This document shows positions 27,501 through 35,385 of a stretch of 64,000 nucleotides of DNA, in pieces (the stretch's first letter is position 1; every line of letters starts with the position of its first letter). A program made the position numbers and the translations under genes. The DNA is from Streptomyces jeddahensis (GTDB taxonomy: Bacteria > Actinomycetota > Actinomycetes > Streptomycetales > Streptomycetaceae): positions 124,001 to 188,000 of the forward strand of contig NZ_LOHS01000075.1 of the NCBI RefSeq assembly GCF_001642995.1, in the 5' to 3' direction. The notes below the pieces were generated by a model. That model was not told where the DNA came from. It ran no database searches and worked only from the letters and a program-made list of their open reading frames with translations.

Positions 27501-29722
27501 ACGGCGCCGAGGCGGCCCGCGCGACGGGCGTCACCATCAAGCCGTCCGAGCTGTACGACGCGTCGAAGGGCTACACCGGCTACATCGGCAAGTCCCTTTA
27601 CTCCCCGGACCCGTACTTCGGCGGCGAGGTCGACGACTTCCGGATCTACAACCGGGCCCTGTCACCCGCCGAGATCCTGGAACTCAGCGGGAACACCACG
27701 GGCATCGCCGCGGCGACCCACCCCGCGCTGAAGGTCGACGCGATCATCGACGACGCGGACAGCCGCATCACGCTCCCGCTGAGCGAGGGCAGTGATCTCA
27801 CGGCTCTGGCGCCGGAGTTCACCCTCGCCCACGGCGCGTCCATCAGCCCCGCCTCCGGCACGCTCCGCGACTTCACCGACCCGGTGACGTACGAGGTCAC
27901 GGGCTCGGACGGCAAGAAGCGCACCTGGACGGTGGAGGCCCTGGAGATGAAGAGCCCGGTCCTTCCGGGGCTCAACGCCGACCCGAACATCGCAAGGTTC
28001 GGCGACACCTTCTATATGTATCCGACCACCGACGGCTTCCCGGGCTGGAGCGGTACGCAGTTCAAGGCGTACTCGTCCACGGACCTGGTCCACTGGAAGG
28101 ACCACGGCGTCATCCTCGACCTCGGACCGGACGTCAACTGGGCCGACAGCAGGGCCTGGGCCCCCGCGATCGAGGAGAAGAACGGCAAGTACTACTTCTA
28201 CTTCTGCGCCGACGCGAACATCGGCGTCGCGGTGTCCGACTCGCCCACCGGCCCGTTCAAGGACGCACTGGGCAAGCCGCTCATCCCCGCCGGCCAGTTC
28301 ACCGGCCAGATGATCGACCCGGCCGTCTTCACCGAGGACGACGGCCAGTCGTACCTCTACTGGGGCAACGGCCGGGCGTACGTCGTGCCGCTCAACGAGG
28401 ACATGGTCTCCTTCGACTCCTCGAAGGTCACCAACATCACGCCCAGCGGCTACAACGAGGGCTCCTTCGTCATCAAGCGCAAGGACACCTACTACTTCAT
28501 GTGGTCGGAGAACGACACCCGGGACGAGAACTACCGGGTCGCCTACGCCACCGGGTCCTCGCCCCTGGGGCCCTGGACGAAGCAGGGCGTGATCCTCGAC
28601 AAGCGCCTCGACCTCGGCATCAAGGGCACGGGTCACCACTCCATGGTGCACGTGCCGAACACCCACGACTGGTACATCGCCTACCACCGCTTCGCCATCC
28701 CCGGCGGTGACGGCACCCACCGCGAAACGACCGTCGACAAGCTGGAGTTCGACTCCGACGGCCTGATCAAGAAGGTCGTCCCCACCCTGACCAGCATCGA
28801 CCCGGTCACCATCGTCCGCGCCGGCCCGAACGCGATGGGCACCGAGGGCAGCGCCACCCCCCTCACCGGCACGATCTCCGGGGCAGGCACCCCGAAGTGG
28901 ACGGTGGAGGACGGAGCACCGTGCGTCTTCTCCGACCCCAACGCCATCCTGACCACGATCACCTGCGACGACGACGGCACCTACAAGGTCACGCTGACCG
29001 GCGGCCGCAGCAGCGACACCCTCACCGTCACCGTGGACAACGCGGCTCCGGTGATCACCTCGGCCACGGGCCCGACGGAACCGGTGGCGGCCCGCAAGCG
29101 CACCGTCGTCACCGCCGAGTTCACCGACCTGGGCTCCGGTGACACTCAGACCTGCACGGTCGACTGGAAGGACGGCACCGACCCCACCTCCGGCGAGGTC
29201 ACCGCCTCCGGCTGCGCAGCGGCCCACACCTACACCGCGGCGGGCATCCACCGCCCGGTGATCACCGTGACCGACGACGACGGCGGCTCGGACAGCACCA
29301 AGCTCCCCGAACTGATCGTCTACGACCGCGCGGCCGGTCCCGCGGCCGGCGACGGCACCATCGCCTCCCCGGCGGGTGCCTACCCCGGCAACCCGGATCT
29401 GACCGGGAAAGCAGCCTTCTCCTTCACGGCCCAGTACAAGAAGGAAGCCACCGCCCCGTCCGGCAACGCGGCTTTCGACTTCAAGGCCGGCGACGTGAAG
29501 TTCCGTTCCACCTCGTCGGACTGGCTCGTGGTGACGGACTCCGAAGCCCACTACCAGGGTTCCGGGACGGTCAACGGCACCGGCGGCTACGGCTTCCGCA
29601 TCACCGTCACCGACGGCCCGGACACCTTCCGCATCAAGCTCTGGAACAAGTCCACCGGCGACGTCCTCTACGACAACCTCACCGGCGCCGCCACCCACGG
29701 CATCAGCGTCGGCACCGAGTAG
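24530..29722 (+). CDS. Giant secreted enzyme with two LamG and two GH43 modules
   Basis: A 1730-aa protein with a Sec signal peptide (residues ~1-40). Order seen: LamG/concanavalin-like module (~45-250), two Ig-like linkers with ITVPAAF and VPELPA ends, first GH43-like propeller (~440-745; GLRDPFIIRSPEGDKF, NTWAPEAFYDAERGEY, SAAEGPLVFK), an Ig-like insert (~760-830), second LamG (~840-1055), second GH43 propeller (~1140-1425; NADPNIARFGDTFY, RAWAPAIEEKNGKYYFYF, YNEGSFVIKRKDTYYF), then PKD/Ig-like domains to the end. Each propeller keeps the Asp and Glu regions expected of a catalyst. Probable extracellular arabinan or arabinogalactan enzyme with two active sites. ATG 24530 follows AAGGGA; an in-frame ATG lies at 24536. 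Confidence 0.85.
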   Translation: MHMQRPRSRARRLVGCLSGLTAASLFLGVAGPAAPVQAAEITDGLALWYKLDAASGTTVTDASGNGQDGTVNGTAGWSGTGEGLAFNGSDTYVKVPNNIMSGMNSITVSMDVKIDSAQATPYFIYGFGNTSGTSGNGYLFTTGNTFRTSIATGNWSTEQTTQPSASRALTRSVWKHVTYTQTGSIGVLYEDGVEVARNTSVTITPGAIGSGTTTANYIGKSVYPGDKLFKGRIRDFRVYNRALAATEVEQLSLPVNTQGIAHDKAALTLGDTSAVVSDLTLPKTGTAGGSTISWASDNPSVVSDTGAVTRPAAGEPDGHATLTATLKKGTVTDTKSFDITVPAAFDDATATKQSAEALTVHNIDDVRGNLTLPATGMYGTKVAWSSAKPDVVSADGVVQRPAHGDGATTVELTATVTKGDAKATRVFTAKVPELPAKEALKGYMFSYFTGEGTSDGEQLYFGLSKGNDPLRWRELNDGKPVLTSTLGEKGLRDPFIIRSPEGDKFYQIATDLRIYGSGNWDASQRTGSKSIMVWESTDLVHWTNQRLVKVSPDSAGNTWAPEAFYDAERGEYVVFWASKLYDNAEHSGDTYNRMMYATTRDFYTFSEPKVWIDRGYSVIDSTMIKHDGTYYRLSKDERNNTSSTPNSKFIFQEKSDSILDLSWDFVAEGIGKGAMSAAEGPLVFKSNTEEKWYAFLDEFGGRGYIPFETTDLASGNWTPSTDYDLPAKPRHGTVLPVTQAEYDRLLRAYQPDQLVESVEDVSVKTRIGDAPVLPATVIADYADGVERPVSVTWDDVPESAYAQAGTFTVKGSLPDGAALRAQAEVTVSEEGPDAPADMILHYDFDETGGNIARDSSGHGYHGTYVRTPDFGTGVEGGSFKMSGGSSASTTSPYVRIPNGVLKGVDSVTVSTYAKWKGGDNFQWLFGLGPDSNKYLFATPSNGGGKLFSAITKATWSGEKQMVGGSQLTPGEWKHVTVTVNGATETAVLYVDGAEAARATGVTIKPSELYDASKGYTGYIGKSLYSPDPYFGGEVDDFRIYNRALSPAEILELSGNTTGIAAATHPALKVDAIIDDADSRITLPLSEGSDLTALAPEFTLAHGASISPASGTLRDFTDPVTYEVTGSDGKKRTWTVEALEMKSPVLPGLNADPNIARFGDTFYMYPTTDGFPGWSGTQFKAYSSTDLVHWKDHGVILDLGPDVNWADSRAWAPAIEEKNGKYYFYFCADANIGVAVSDSPTGPFKDALGKPLIPAGQFTGQMIDPAVFTEDDGQSYLYWGNGRAYVVPLNEDMVSFDSSKVTNITPSGYNEGSFVIKRKDTYYFMWSENDTRDENYRVAYATGSSPLGPWTKQGVILDKRLDLGIKGTGHHSMVHVPNTHDWYIAYHRFAIPGGDGTHRETTVDKLEFDSDGLIKKVVPTLTSIDPVTIVRAGPNAMGTEGSATPLTGTISGAGTPKWTVEDGAPCVFSDPNAILTTITCDDDGTYKVTLTGGRSSDTLTVTVDNAAPVITSATGPTEPVAARKRTVVTAEFTDLGSGDTQTCTVDWKDGTDPTSGEVTASGCAAAHTYTAAGIHRPVITVTDDDGGSDSTKLPELIVYDRAAGPAAGDGTIASPAGAYPGNPDLTGKAAFSFTAQYKKEATAPSGNAAFDFKAGDVKFRSTSSDWLVVTDSEAHYQGSGTVNGTGGYGFRITVTDGPDTFRIKLWNKSTGDVLYDNLTGAATHGISVGTE

Positions 29723-29757
29723 CGGGGAGGGCCGCAAGGCCCTCGTACAACACGGTC

Positions 29758-29800
29758 AAGGAGCGGCGCCCGGGAGTAGAAGTCCCGGGCGCCGCTCCTT
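29758..29800 (+). terminator. Strong hairpin terminator of the giant GH43 gene
   Basis: Perfect 18-bp arms AAGGAGCGGCGCCCGGGA (29758-29775) and TCCCGGGCGCCGCTCCTT (29783-29800) around a 7-nt loop. A smaller hairpin AGGGCC/GGCCCT lies at 29728-29742, just after the stop codon. Confidence 0.92.
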
Positions 29801-29914
29801 GTGGCAACAGCGTCGGCCCGGCGAGAAATGCGGCCCGCAGCAACGCCTCCCCGGCCACCGACGCGGGGTGAGCTGCCAAAACGCCGGTGTGACACACGTT
29901 CAGCTCTGGGGTAT

Positions 29915-30787
29915 TCAGCGGCTGATGTCGTCCAGCTCGGTCAAGTCCTCATGGGAGAGGGAGAGTCCCGCGCCGGCGACGTTCTCGCGCAGGTGCTCCT
30001 TCGATGACGTGCCGGGGATGAGCAGGACGTTCGGTGATCGCTGCAGCAGCCAGGCCAGTGCGACGGACATCTGTGTCGCCTTCAATCGGGCTGCGACCGC
30101 CGAGAGCGCCGAGGATTGAAGCGGCGTAAAGCCCCCGAGGGGGAAGAAGGGCACGTACGCGACGTCGTCGGTGGCGAGCCGGTCGATGAGCTTGTCGTCG
30201 TGGCGGTGGGCGAGGTTGTACATGTTCTGCACGCACACGATCGGCGCGATGCTCTGTGCCTCGGTGACCTGCTCCTCGGTGGCGTTGCTGACCCCGAGGT
30301 GGCGGATCAGGCCCTGCTGCTGGAGTTCGACGAGCGTCTCGAACGCCTCGGCGAGTGAGCCGGGCTGGGGACCTTCGGCGTTGCCGAGTCGGAGGTTGAC
30401 CAGGTCGAGTACGTCGAGCCGGAGGGAGTTGAGGTTGTCGTGGACCTGGCGGCGCAGATCTTCGGGTCGTCGGGCCGTAGGCCAGCCACCCTGTTCGTCG
30501 CGGGTCGCGCCCACCTTGGTCACGATGTGCAGCGACTCGGGATAGGGGTGCAGTGCCTCGCGGATCAACTCGTTGGTGACGCGCGGCCCGTAGGCGTCGC
30601 TGGTGTCGATGTGGGTGATACCGAGGTCGACCGCTTCACGCAGAACGGCCAGGGCACCCTCGCGATCGTCGGGCGGCCCCATGACCCACGGGCCGGCCAG
30701 TTGCATGGCGCCGTAGCCGAACCGGGTGACGGTCAGGTCGCCCAGAGTCCAGGTGCCGCCGGGAAGAGAGAGGGAGGGTGTGCTCAT
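29915..30787 (-). CDS. pdxI: Aldo/keto reductase, pyridoxal-reductase (PdxI/YdbC) type
   Basis: A 290-aa TIM-barrel oxidoreductase that closely follows E. coli YdbC/PdxI: FGYGAMQLAGPWVMGPP at the start, HIDTSDAYGPRVTN (catalytic Asp and Tyr), IVTKVGATRD (Lys), LDLVNLRLGN, PFFPLGGFTPLQSSALS and the NADPH-site LIPGTSSKEHLREN. The usual catalytic His of aldo/keto reductases is replaced, as in YdbC (VNLR). Predicted NADPH-dependent reduction of pyridoxal to pyridoxine in the cytoplasm; broader aldehyde activity is possible. ATG 30787 is chosen over upstream frames because homology begins there; its ribosome site AAAGGC is modest. It is divergent from an HxlR regulator, which probably controls it. 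Confidence 0.8.
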   Translation of the reverse strand: MSTPSLSLPGGTWTLGDLTVTRFGYGAMQLAGPWVMGPPDDREGALAVLREAVDLGITHIDTSDAYGPRVTNELIREALHPYPESLHIVTKVGATRDEQGGWPTARRPEDLRRQVHDNLNSLRLDVLDLVNLRLGNAEGPQPGSLAEAFETLVELQQQGLIRHLGVSNATEEQVTEAQSIAPIVCVQNMYNLAHRHDDKLIDRLATDDVAYVPFFPLGGFTPLQSSALSAVAARLKATQMSVALAWLLQRSPNVLLIPGTSSKEHLRENVAGAGLSLSHEDLTELDDISR

Positions 30788-30855
30788 CTTGTTGCCTTTC
30801 GTCGTGCACTTAGGGGGTGTCGCCTGCTGCCTCTCTGCATCAGCATTGGAGAGAA

Positions 30856-30888
30856 ACTTCCTGTCGGGAAGTAGGCACTTTGGAGTGC
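30856..30888. promoter_or_regulatory. Two adjacent inverted repeats in the AKR/HxlR intergenic region
   Basis: ACTTCC-N5-GGAAGT (30856-30872) and GCACT-N4-AGTGC (30875-30888) lie between the two divergent genes. Either could be the HxlR operator; HxlR proteins usually bind such short symmetric sites in divergent promoters. Confidence 0.5.
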
Positions 30889-30919
30889 GTAACCCACCCA
30901 TTGGTGAGAGGTGCGATCA

Positions 30920-31366
30920 GTGACGACGATGAAGGCGGCCCAGAAGAGGGCTCAGGCCAAGGTGGAGTACAACGCGTTCCTGGCAGGGTGCCCCAGCCGG
31001 CAGTTGCTCGACCGAATCTCGGACAAGTGGGTCGTCCTGATCCTGTGTGCGCTGGGTGGCGACAACGGCCCTGGCCAGCCCGGTGCAGCACACGCAGACG
31101 CTCCGAAGGCGATGCGTTACTCCGAGATCTCTCGTCTTCTGGCCGGGGTCAGCCAGAAGATGCTGACGCAGACGCTACGGTCGCTGGAGCGCGATGGTCT
31201 GCTCACCCGTACCGTGACGCCAACTGTCCCTGTCACCGTCTCCTACGAGCTGACCGACCTCGGCCTCTCGCTCCACCACATGACGCGCGGGCTCAGAAAC
31301 TGGGCGCAGACACACATGGCCGAGGTCCTCGCAAACCGCGAGAACTACGACGCTCGCACCTCCTGA
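30920..31366 (+). CDS. HxlR-family transcriptional regulator
   Basis: A 148-aa winged-helix protein. The family entry motif GCPSRQLLDRISDKWVVLIL carries the N-terminal cysteine that senses quinones or aldehydes in relatives such as YodB and QorR. MRYSEISRLLAGVSQKMLTQ followed by TLRSLERDGLLTR forms the recognition helix and wing. A Gly/Ala/Pro-rich insert (~GGDNGPGQPGAAHADAP) between helices 1 and 2 is unusual. GTG 30920 is preferred over GTG 30911 because GAGAGG is 11 nt away rather than touching it. It is divergent from the aldo/keto reductase and likely its repressor. Confidence 0.8.
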   Translation: MTTMKAAQKRAQAKVEYNAFLAGCPSRQLLDRISDKWVVLILCALGGDNGPGQPGAAHADAPKAMRYSEISRLLAGVSQKMLTQTLRSLERDGLLTRTVTPTVPVTVSYELTDLGLSLHHMTRGLRNWAQTHMAEVLANRENYDARTS

Positions 31367-31389
31367 CGACTCACATCCAACCATGCAAC

Positions 31390-31409
31390 AGCTCCGTATT
31401 TACGGAGCT
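31390..31409 (+). terminator. Hairpin after the HxlR gene
   Basis: AGCTCCGT (31390-31397) pairs with ACGGAGCT (31402-31409) around ATTT, 24 nt after the stop codon. Confidence 0.75.
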
Positions 31410-31522
31410 ACACCCTCAACTGCGAAGAGCCCGTATAGGCCGGTCGTCGAGGGGTAATTCGGGGAGGGCCGCTTGGCTGCCTTGCGGCTGGGGCCGGAGA
31501 CAGCAGTGCTGCACAAACGGAA

Positions 31523-31584
31523 GGGCCGGAGCGGTCCGTCCGCGTGGCACTCATCGTGCCCCGCGTGGCGGACCGCTCCGGCCC
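31523..31584. terminator. Large hairpin closing the sugar importer operon
   Basis: 16-bp perfect arms GGGCCGGAGCGGTCCG (31523-31538) and CGGACCGCTCCGGCCC (31569-31584) enclose a second pairing GGCAC/GTGCC. It lies 29 nt past the stop of the minus-strand permease gene. Confidence 0.88.
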
Positions 31585-31612
31585 GATGGTCGCCCTGGTC
31601 GACCGTCCCGGC

Positions 31613-32653
31613 TCAGGTCTTCCTGCGCGCCGTCATCGCCCGCTGTATGAGGATGAACGCGCACAGCAACACACCCGTGGCGATCTTCGTCCACCAAGAG
31701 CTGAGCGTGCCCTCGAACTGGATGATGCTCTTGATCAGGCCCAGCACGAGGACGCCGAACAGAGTGCCCAGGACGTAACCGGAGCCGCCCGTCAGCAGCG
31801 TGCCGCCGATGACGACCGCGGCGATTGCGTCGAGCTCCATGCCGACGGCGTGCAGCGGGTCGCCGGACTGGATGTACAGCATGAACAGCAGGCCGGCCAG
31901 CGCCGAGCAGAAGCCGCTCACGGTGTACACGGCGATCTTCGTGCCGCCAAGCGGAAGTCCCATCAGCAGCGCCGACTGCTCGTTGCCGCCGATGGCGTAC
32001 ACCCGGCGGCCGAAGCGCGTGTAGTGGAGTATGTAGAAGGCGGCGGCGAGGACGACCAGGGCGACGATGGCGCCGATCGACAGCTCCCCCAGTCCGAGCG
32101 AGACCCGGGTCTGGGCCATGCTGCTCACCGTGGAGTCGCCGATGGAGATGGACTCCTTGCTGATGACCAGGCAGAGGCCCCGGAAGAGGAAGAGGCCGGC
32201 GAGGGTCACGATGAACGGTTGGATCTCGAAGTTGTGGATCACATAGCCCATGAGGAAGCCGCCGAACGCGCCCACCCCCAGGGCGAGCGGGATGACCAGC
32301 ATCAGCGGCAAGCCCTGACGCTCCACCAGCCACGCCGTGAACATGGTGGTGAAGCCGATCAGCGAGCCGACGGACAGATCGATGCCGCCGGACATGATGA
32401 CGAAGGTGGCGCCGACGGCGGCGACCAGCAGATAGCCGTTGTCGATGAACAGGTTGAGGAAGACCTGCGGTTCGCCGAAACCGTAGTTCTGGTAGCGGCT
32501 GAGACCGCCGATGTACATCGCGAGGAACAGGGCGGCCGTGACCAGGACGGGCAGCCGCCGGTCGCCGAGCAGGCGCGCGGCCGTGGACGCCTGTGCCGGC
32601 GTGGACGGCGTACGGCCTTCCGCTGCCGTACGGGTCTTGGTGGTCGCGCTCAT
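31613..32653 (-). CDS. yjfF: Furanose-sugar ABC importer permease (YjfF-like)
   Basis: A 346-aa CUT2-type permease with about nine membrane helices and a charged ~30-residue N-terminal tail. The family signature GATFVIMSGGIDLSVGSLIG (~80-99) is present, as are VIHNFEIQPFIVTLAGLFLFRG and the late AVVIGGTLLTGGSGYVLGT. With the partner permease it forms the membrane channel of a sugar importer. ATG 32653 overlaps the stop of the preceding permease gene (ATGA), so translation is coupled; GGAGGT sits upstream. Assignment to the YtfQRT-YjfF group rests on the whole operon, above all the binding protein. It is last gene of the operon and is followed by a strong terminator. Confidence 0.82.
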   Translation of the reverse strand: MSATTKTRTAAEGRTPSTPAQASTAARLLGDRRLPVLVTAALFLAMYIGGLSRYQNYGFGEPQVFLNLFIDNGYLLVAAVGATFVIMSGGIDLSVGSLIGFTTMFTAWLVERQGLPLMLVIPLALGVGAFGGFLMGYVIHNFEIQPFIVTLAGLFLFRGLCLVISKESISIGDSTVSSMAQTRVSLGLGELSIGAIVALVVLAAAFYILHYTRFGRRVYAIGGNEQSALLMGLPLGGTKIAVYTVSGFCSALAGLLFMLYIQSGDPLHAVGMELDAIAAVVIGGTLLTGGSGYVLGTLFGVLVLGLIKSIIQFEGTLSSWWTKIATGVLLCAFILIQRAMTARRKT

Positions 32654-33750
32654 CGCGACACCTCCATCTTCGGGGCGGCGTCGGCCGGGGTGGTGGGCTC
32701 CGCCGGGGCGGTGGTCCGGGCGCGTCCCTTCGCGCCGAAGACCTTGGCCCGGAACTTCGGGGACTGCAGCAGGCAGACGACGATGACGACGACGGCCTTG
32801 AAGACCAGGTTGGTCTGGGTGGGTACGCCGATGGTGTAGATCGTGGTGGTCAGGGTCTGGATGACGAGGGCGCCGATCACGGTGCCACCGATGGAGAACC
32901 GGCCGCCGAGCAGCGAGGTGCCGCCGATGACGACCGCGAGGATCGCGTCCAGCTCGATCCACAGGCCGGCGTTGTTGCCGTCCGCGGCCGAGGTGTTGGA
33001 GCTGATCATCAGGCCGGCGATGCCCGCGCACAGGGCGCAGAACATGTACACCATGATCTTGATGCGCCGGGAGCGGATGCCGACCAGGCGGCTGGCCTCG
33101 GCGTTGCCGCCGACCGACTCGACGAGCAGGCCGAGCGCCGTACGGCGGGTCAGGGCGACGGTGACGGCCACGACGGCGGCCACCACGAAGATGGAGAAGG
33201 GCAGGGTCAGCCAGTAGCCGCCGCCGATGAGCTTGTACGGCTCGCTGTTGATGGTGATGATCTGACCGTCGGTGATCAGCTGGGCGACACCGCGTCCGGC
33301 GACCATGATGATGAGGGTCGCGATGATGGGCTGGATGCCCATCCGGGCGACCAGGAAGCCGTTCCACAGGCCGCAGACCACTGCCGCCACCAGGCCGATG
33401 CCCATGGCGAGGAAGACCCCCGCCAGCGCGTTCTGGTCGGCCTGATCGCTGATGTACGAGCAGGTCAGGGCGCCGGTGATGGCGACCACGGCGCCGACGG
33501 AGAGGTCGATGCCGCCGGTGGCGATGACCAGAGTCATGCCGACCGCCACCAGGATCAGCGGCGAGCCGAACAGCACGATCGAGACGAGGCTGCCGTAGAG
33601 GTGGCCGTCGGTCATCCTGATCGCGAAGAAGTCGGGTGTGAAGGGGACGTTGACGAGCAGCAGGGCGATCAGGACCGCGACCGGCCAGAACAGGTGGTGG
33701 CGCGTCAGTGCTCGCCAGCGGGAGGGGGTGGTCACTGCCGGGGTACTCAC
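32650..33750 (-). CDS. ytfT: Furanose-sugar ABC importer permease (YtfT-like)
   Basis: A 366-aa CUT2 permease with 8-10 helices. The signature GMTLVIATGGIDLSVGAVVA and the second GIDLS-related block ELDAILAVVIGGTSLLGGRF are present. A hydrophilic C-terminal tail of about 30 residues rich in Pro and Ala follows. It pairs with the downstream YjfF-like protein. GTG 33750 overlaps the stop of the ATPase gene (GTGA), and its own stop overlaps the next start, so the three genes are translationally coupled. Confidence 0.82.
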   Translation of the reverse strand: MSTPAVTTPSRWRALTRHHLFWPVAVLIALLLVNVPFTPDFFAIRMTDGHLYGSLVSIVLFGSPLILVAVGMTLVIATGGIDLSVGAVVAITGALTCSYISDQADQNALAGVFLAMGIGLVAAVVCGLWNGFLVARMGIQPIIATLIIMVAGRGVAQLITDGQIITINSEPYKLIGGGYWLTLPFSIFVVAAVVAVTVALTRRTALGLLVESVGGNAEASRLVGIRSRRIKIMVYMFCALCAGIAGLMISSNTSAADGNNAGLWIELDAILAVVIGGTSLLGGRFSIGGTVIGALVIQTLTTTIYTIGVPTQTNLVFKAVVVIVVCLLQSPKFRAKVFGAKGRARTTAPAEPTTPADAAPKMEVSR

Positions 33751-35285
33751 TGGTGCTCTCCGCTCGCGATGGTCTCCAGGATCCGGCTGGTGGTGATCTC
33801 AGGCCCGTTGGTCAGCTGCGCCACCAGCCGGCGGTCGCGCAGCACTCCGATGGTGTGACTGAGCCGGAGTACCTCCTCCAGCTCGGCCGCGATGTACAGC
33901 ACGGACATGCCGTCCTCGGAGAGCGAGACCACGAGCTTCTGGATCTCCGCCTTCGCGCCGATGTCGATACCGCGCGTCGGCTCGTCCAGGATCAGTAGCT
34001 TGGGCTGGGTGATCAGCCAGCGGGCCAGCAGCACCTTCTGCTGGTTGCCGCCGCTGAGCTGGCCGACGCGGGCCTCGGGGTTGGCGGGGCGGATGTCCAG
34101 CGCCTTGATGTACTTGGCGACGAGTTCGTCGCGCTGCGATGCCGGGATGGGCCGGGTCCAGCCGCGCGCCGCCTGCAGGGCGAGAATGATGTTCTCACGC
34201 ACCGTCAGGTCCGGTACGAGACCCTCGGTCTTGCGGTTCTCCGAGCAGAACGCGACGCCGGCGCCGATGGCGTCGTTGGGGGCGCTCATCGAGACCTGCT
34301 TGCCGGCGACGGTCACCTTGCCGCTGTCGGGCTGGTCGGCGCCGAACAGCAGCCGAGCCAGTTCGGTGCGGCCCGAGCCGAGCAGTCCGGCGAGGCCGAG
34401 CACCTCGCCCTTCTTGATCTCCAGGTCGAAGGGGGCGATACCGCCGGTGCGGCCCAGGCCCTCGGCCTTGACGAGCGTCTCGCCGACGTCGGAGCGCAGC
34501 TGGTGCTCGTGGAGCTCCTCCAGCTGGTCCAGGGCCTTGCCGATCATCAGCTCGATCAGCCCGACCTGGTCGAGGTCGGCCACCATGTGCTCGCCGACCA
34601 GGGTGCCATTGCGCAGCACGGTCATGCGGTCGCAGATCTCGTAGATCTGGTCGAGGAAGTGCGACACGAAGAGGATCGCGACGCCCTCGTCCCGCAGGCG
34701 CCGCATCAGGCGGAACAGTTCGAGGACCTCGTCGCGGTCGAGGCTGGAGGTGGGCTCGTCCAGGACGAGCACCTTGGTGCCGGAGCCCTCGCCGTCGCTG
34801 TCGCCGTGGCCCACAGACCGTACGATCGCGACCAGTTGCTGCACTGCCAGCGGGTACGAGGACAGCGGCGCCGTCACGTCGATGTCGAGGCCGAGGCGGT
34901 CGACCATCTCCGCGGCTTCCTTGCGCATCCGCTTCCACTGGATGCGGCCCGCGCGGGTGGGTTCACGGCCGATGAAGATGTTCTCCGCCACCGAGAGGTT
35001 GGGGCAGAGGTTGACCTCCTGGTAGACCGTGCTGATGCCGGCGTGCTGCGCCTGCAGCGGGCTGCCGAACTGCACGGACTTGCCGTCGAGGGTGATGGTG
35101 CCGCCGTCCAGGGAGTAGACCCCGGTCAGCACCTTGATGAGGGTGGACTTTCCGGCCCCGTTCTCGCCCATGAGGGCGTGGATCTCGCCGGGGAAGAGCC
35201 GGAAGTCGACGCCCGACAGAGCCCGTACCCCCGGAAACTCTTTGACAATGCCCGTCATCTCCAGGACGGGCCGCGGCTCTGCCAT
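33747..35285 (-). CDS. ytfR: Furanose-sugar ABC importer ATPase with two nucleotide-binding domains (YtfR-like)
   Basis: A 512-aa protein with two fused ATPase domains, as in CUT2 importers. The first has Walker A GENGAGKST (~37-45), a degenerate signature SYPLAVQQLVAIVRS and Walker B VLVLDEPTSSLD. The second has the degenerate Walker A LLGSGRTELARL, signature LSGGNQQKVLLARWL and Walker B LLILDEPTRGID. It powers sugar uptake from the inner face of the membrane. A short Gly/Asp/Ser insert (GHGDSDGEGSGTK) in the first domain is not usual. ATG 35285 follows GAGGAG. It is separated from the binding-protein gene by an intercistronic hairpin. Confidence 0.88.
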   Translation of the reverse strand: MAEPRPVLEMTGIVKEFPGVRALSGVDFRLFPGEIHALMGENGAGKSTLIKVLTGVYSLDGGTITLDGKSVQFGSPLQAQHAGISTVYQEVNLCPNLSVAENIFIGREPTRAGRIQWKRMRKEAAEMVDRLGLDIDVTAPLSSYPLAVQQLVAIVRSVGHGDSDGEGSGTKVLVLDEPTSSLDRDEVLELFRLMRRLRDEGVAILFVSHFLDQIYEICDRMTVLRNGTLVGEHMVADLDQVGLIELMIGKALDQLEELHEHQLRSDVGETLVKAEGLGRTGGIAPFDLEIKKGEVLGLAGLLGSGRTELARLLFGADQPDSGKVTVAGKQVSMSAPNDAIGAGVAFCSENRKTEGLVPDLTVRENIILALQAARGWTRPIPASQRDELVAKYIKALDIRPANPEARVGQLSGGNQQKVLLARWLITQPKLLILDEPTRGIDIGAKAEIQKLVVSLSEDGMSVLYIAAELEEVLRLSHTIGVLRDRRLVAQLTNGPEITTSRILETIASGEHQ

Positions 35286-35317
35286 GGCAGCGCTCCTCGT
35301 GAAGTGGGTTCAGGCCC

Positions 35318-35369
35318 GCAGGGAGCCTTCCGGGACCGGATGGTCGCCGGTCGGCCGGAGACTCCCTGC
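35318..35369 (-). terminator. Intercistronic hairpin between binding-protein and ATPase genes
   Basis: GCAGGGAG (35318-35325) pairs with CTCCCTGC (35362-35369), with a partly paired interior (CTTCCGG/CCGGAG). It could reduce read-through or protect the upstream message so that the binding protein is made in excess. Confidence 0.65.
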
Positions 35370-35385
35370 CGGTGGGTGCGGTCGG

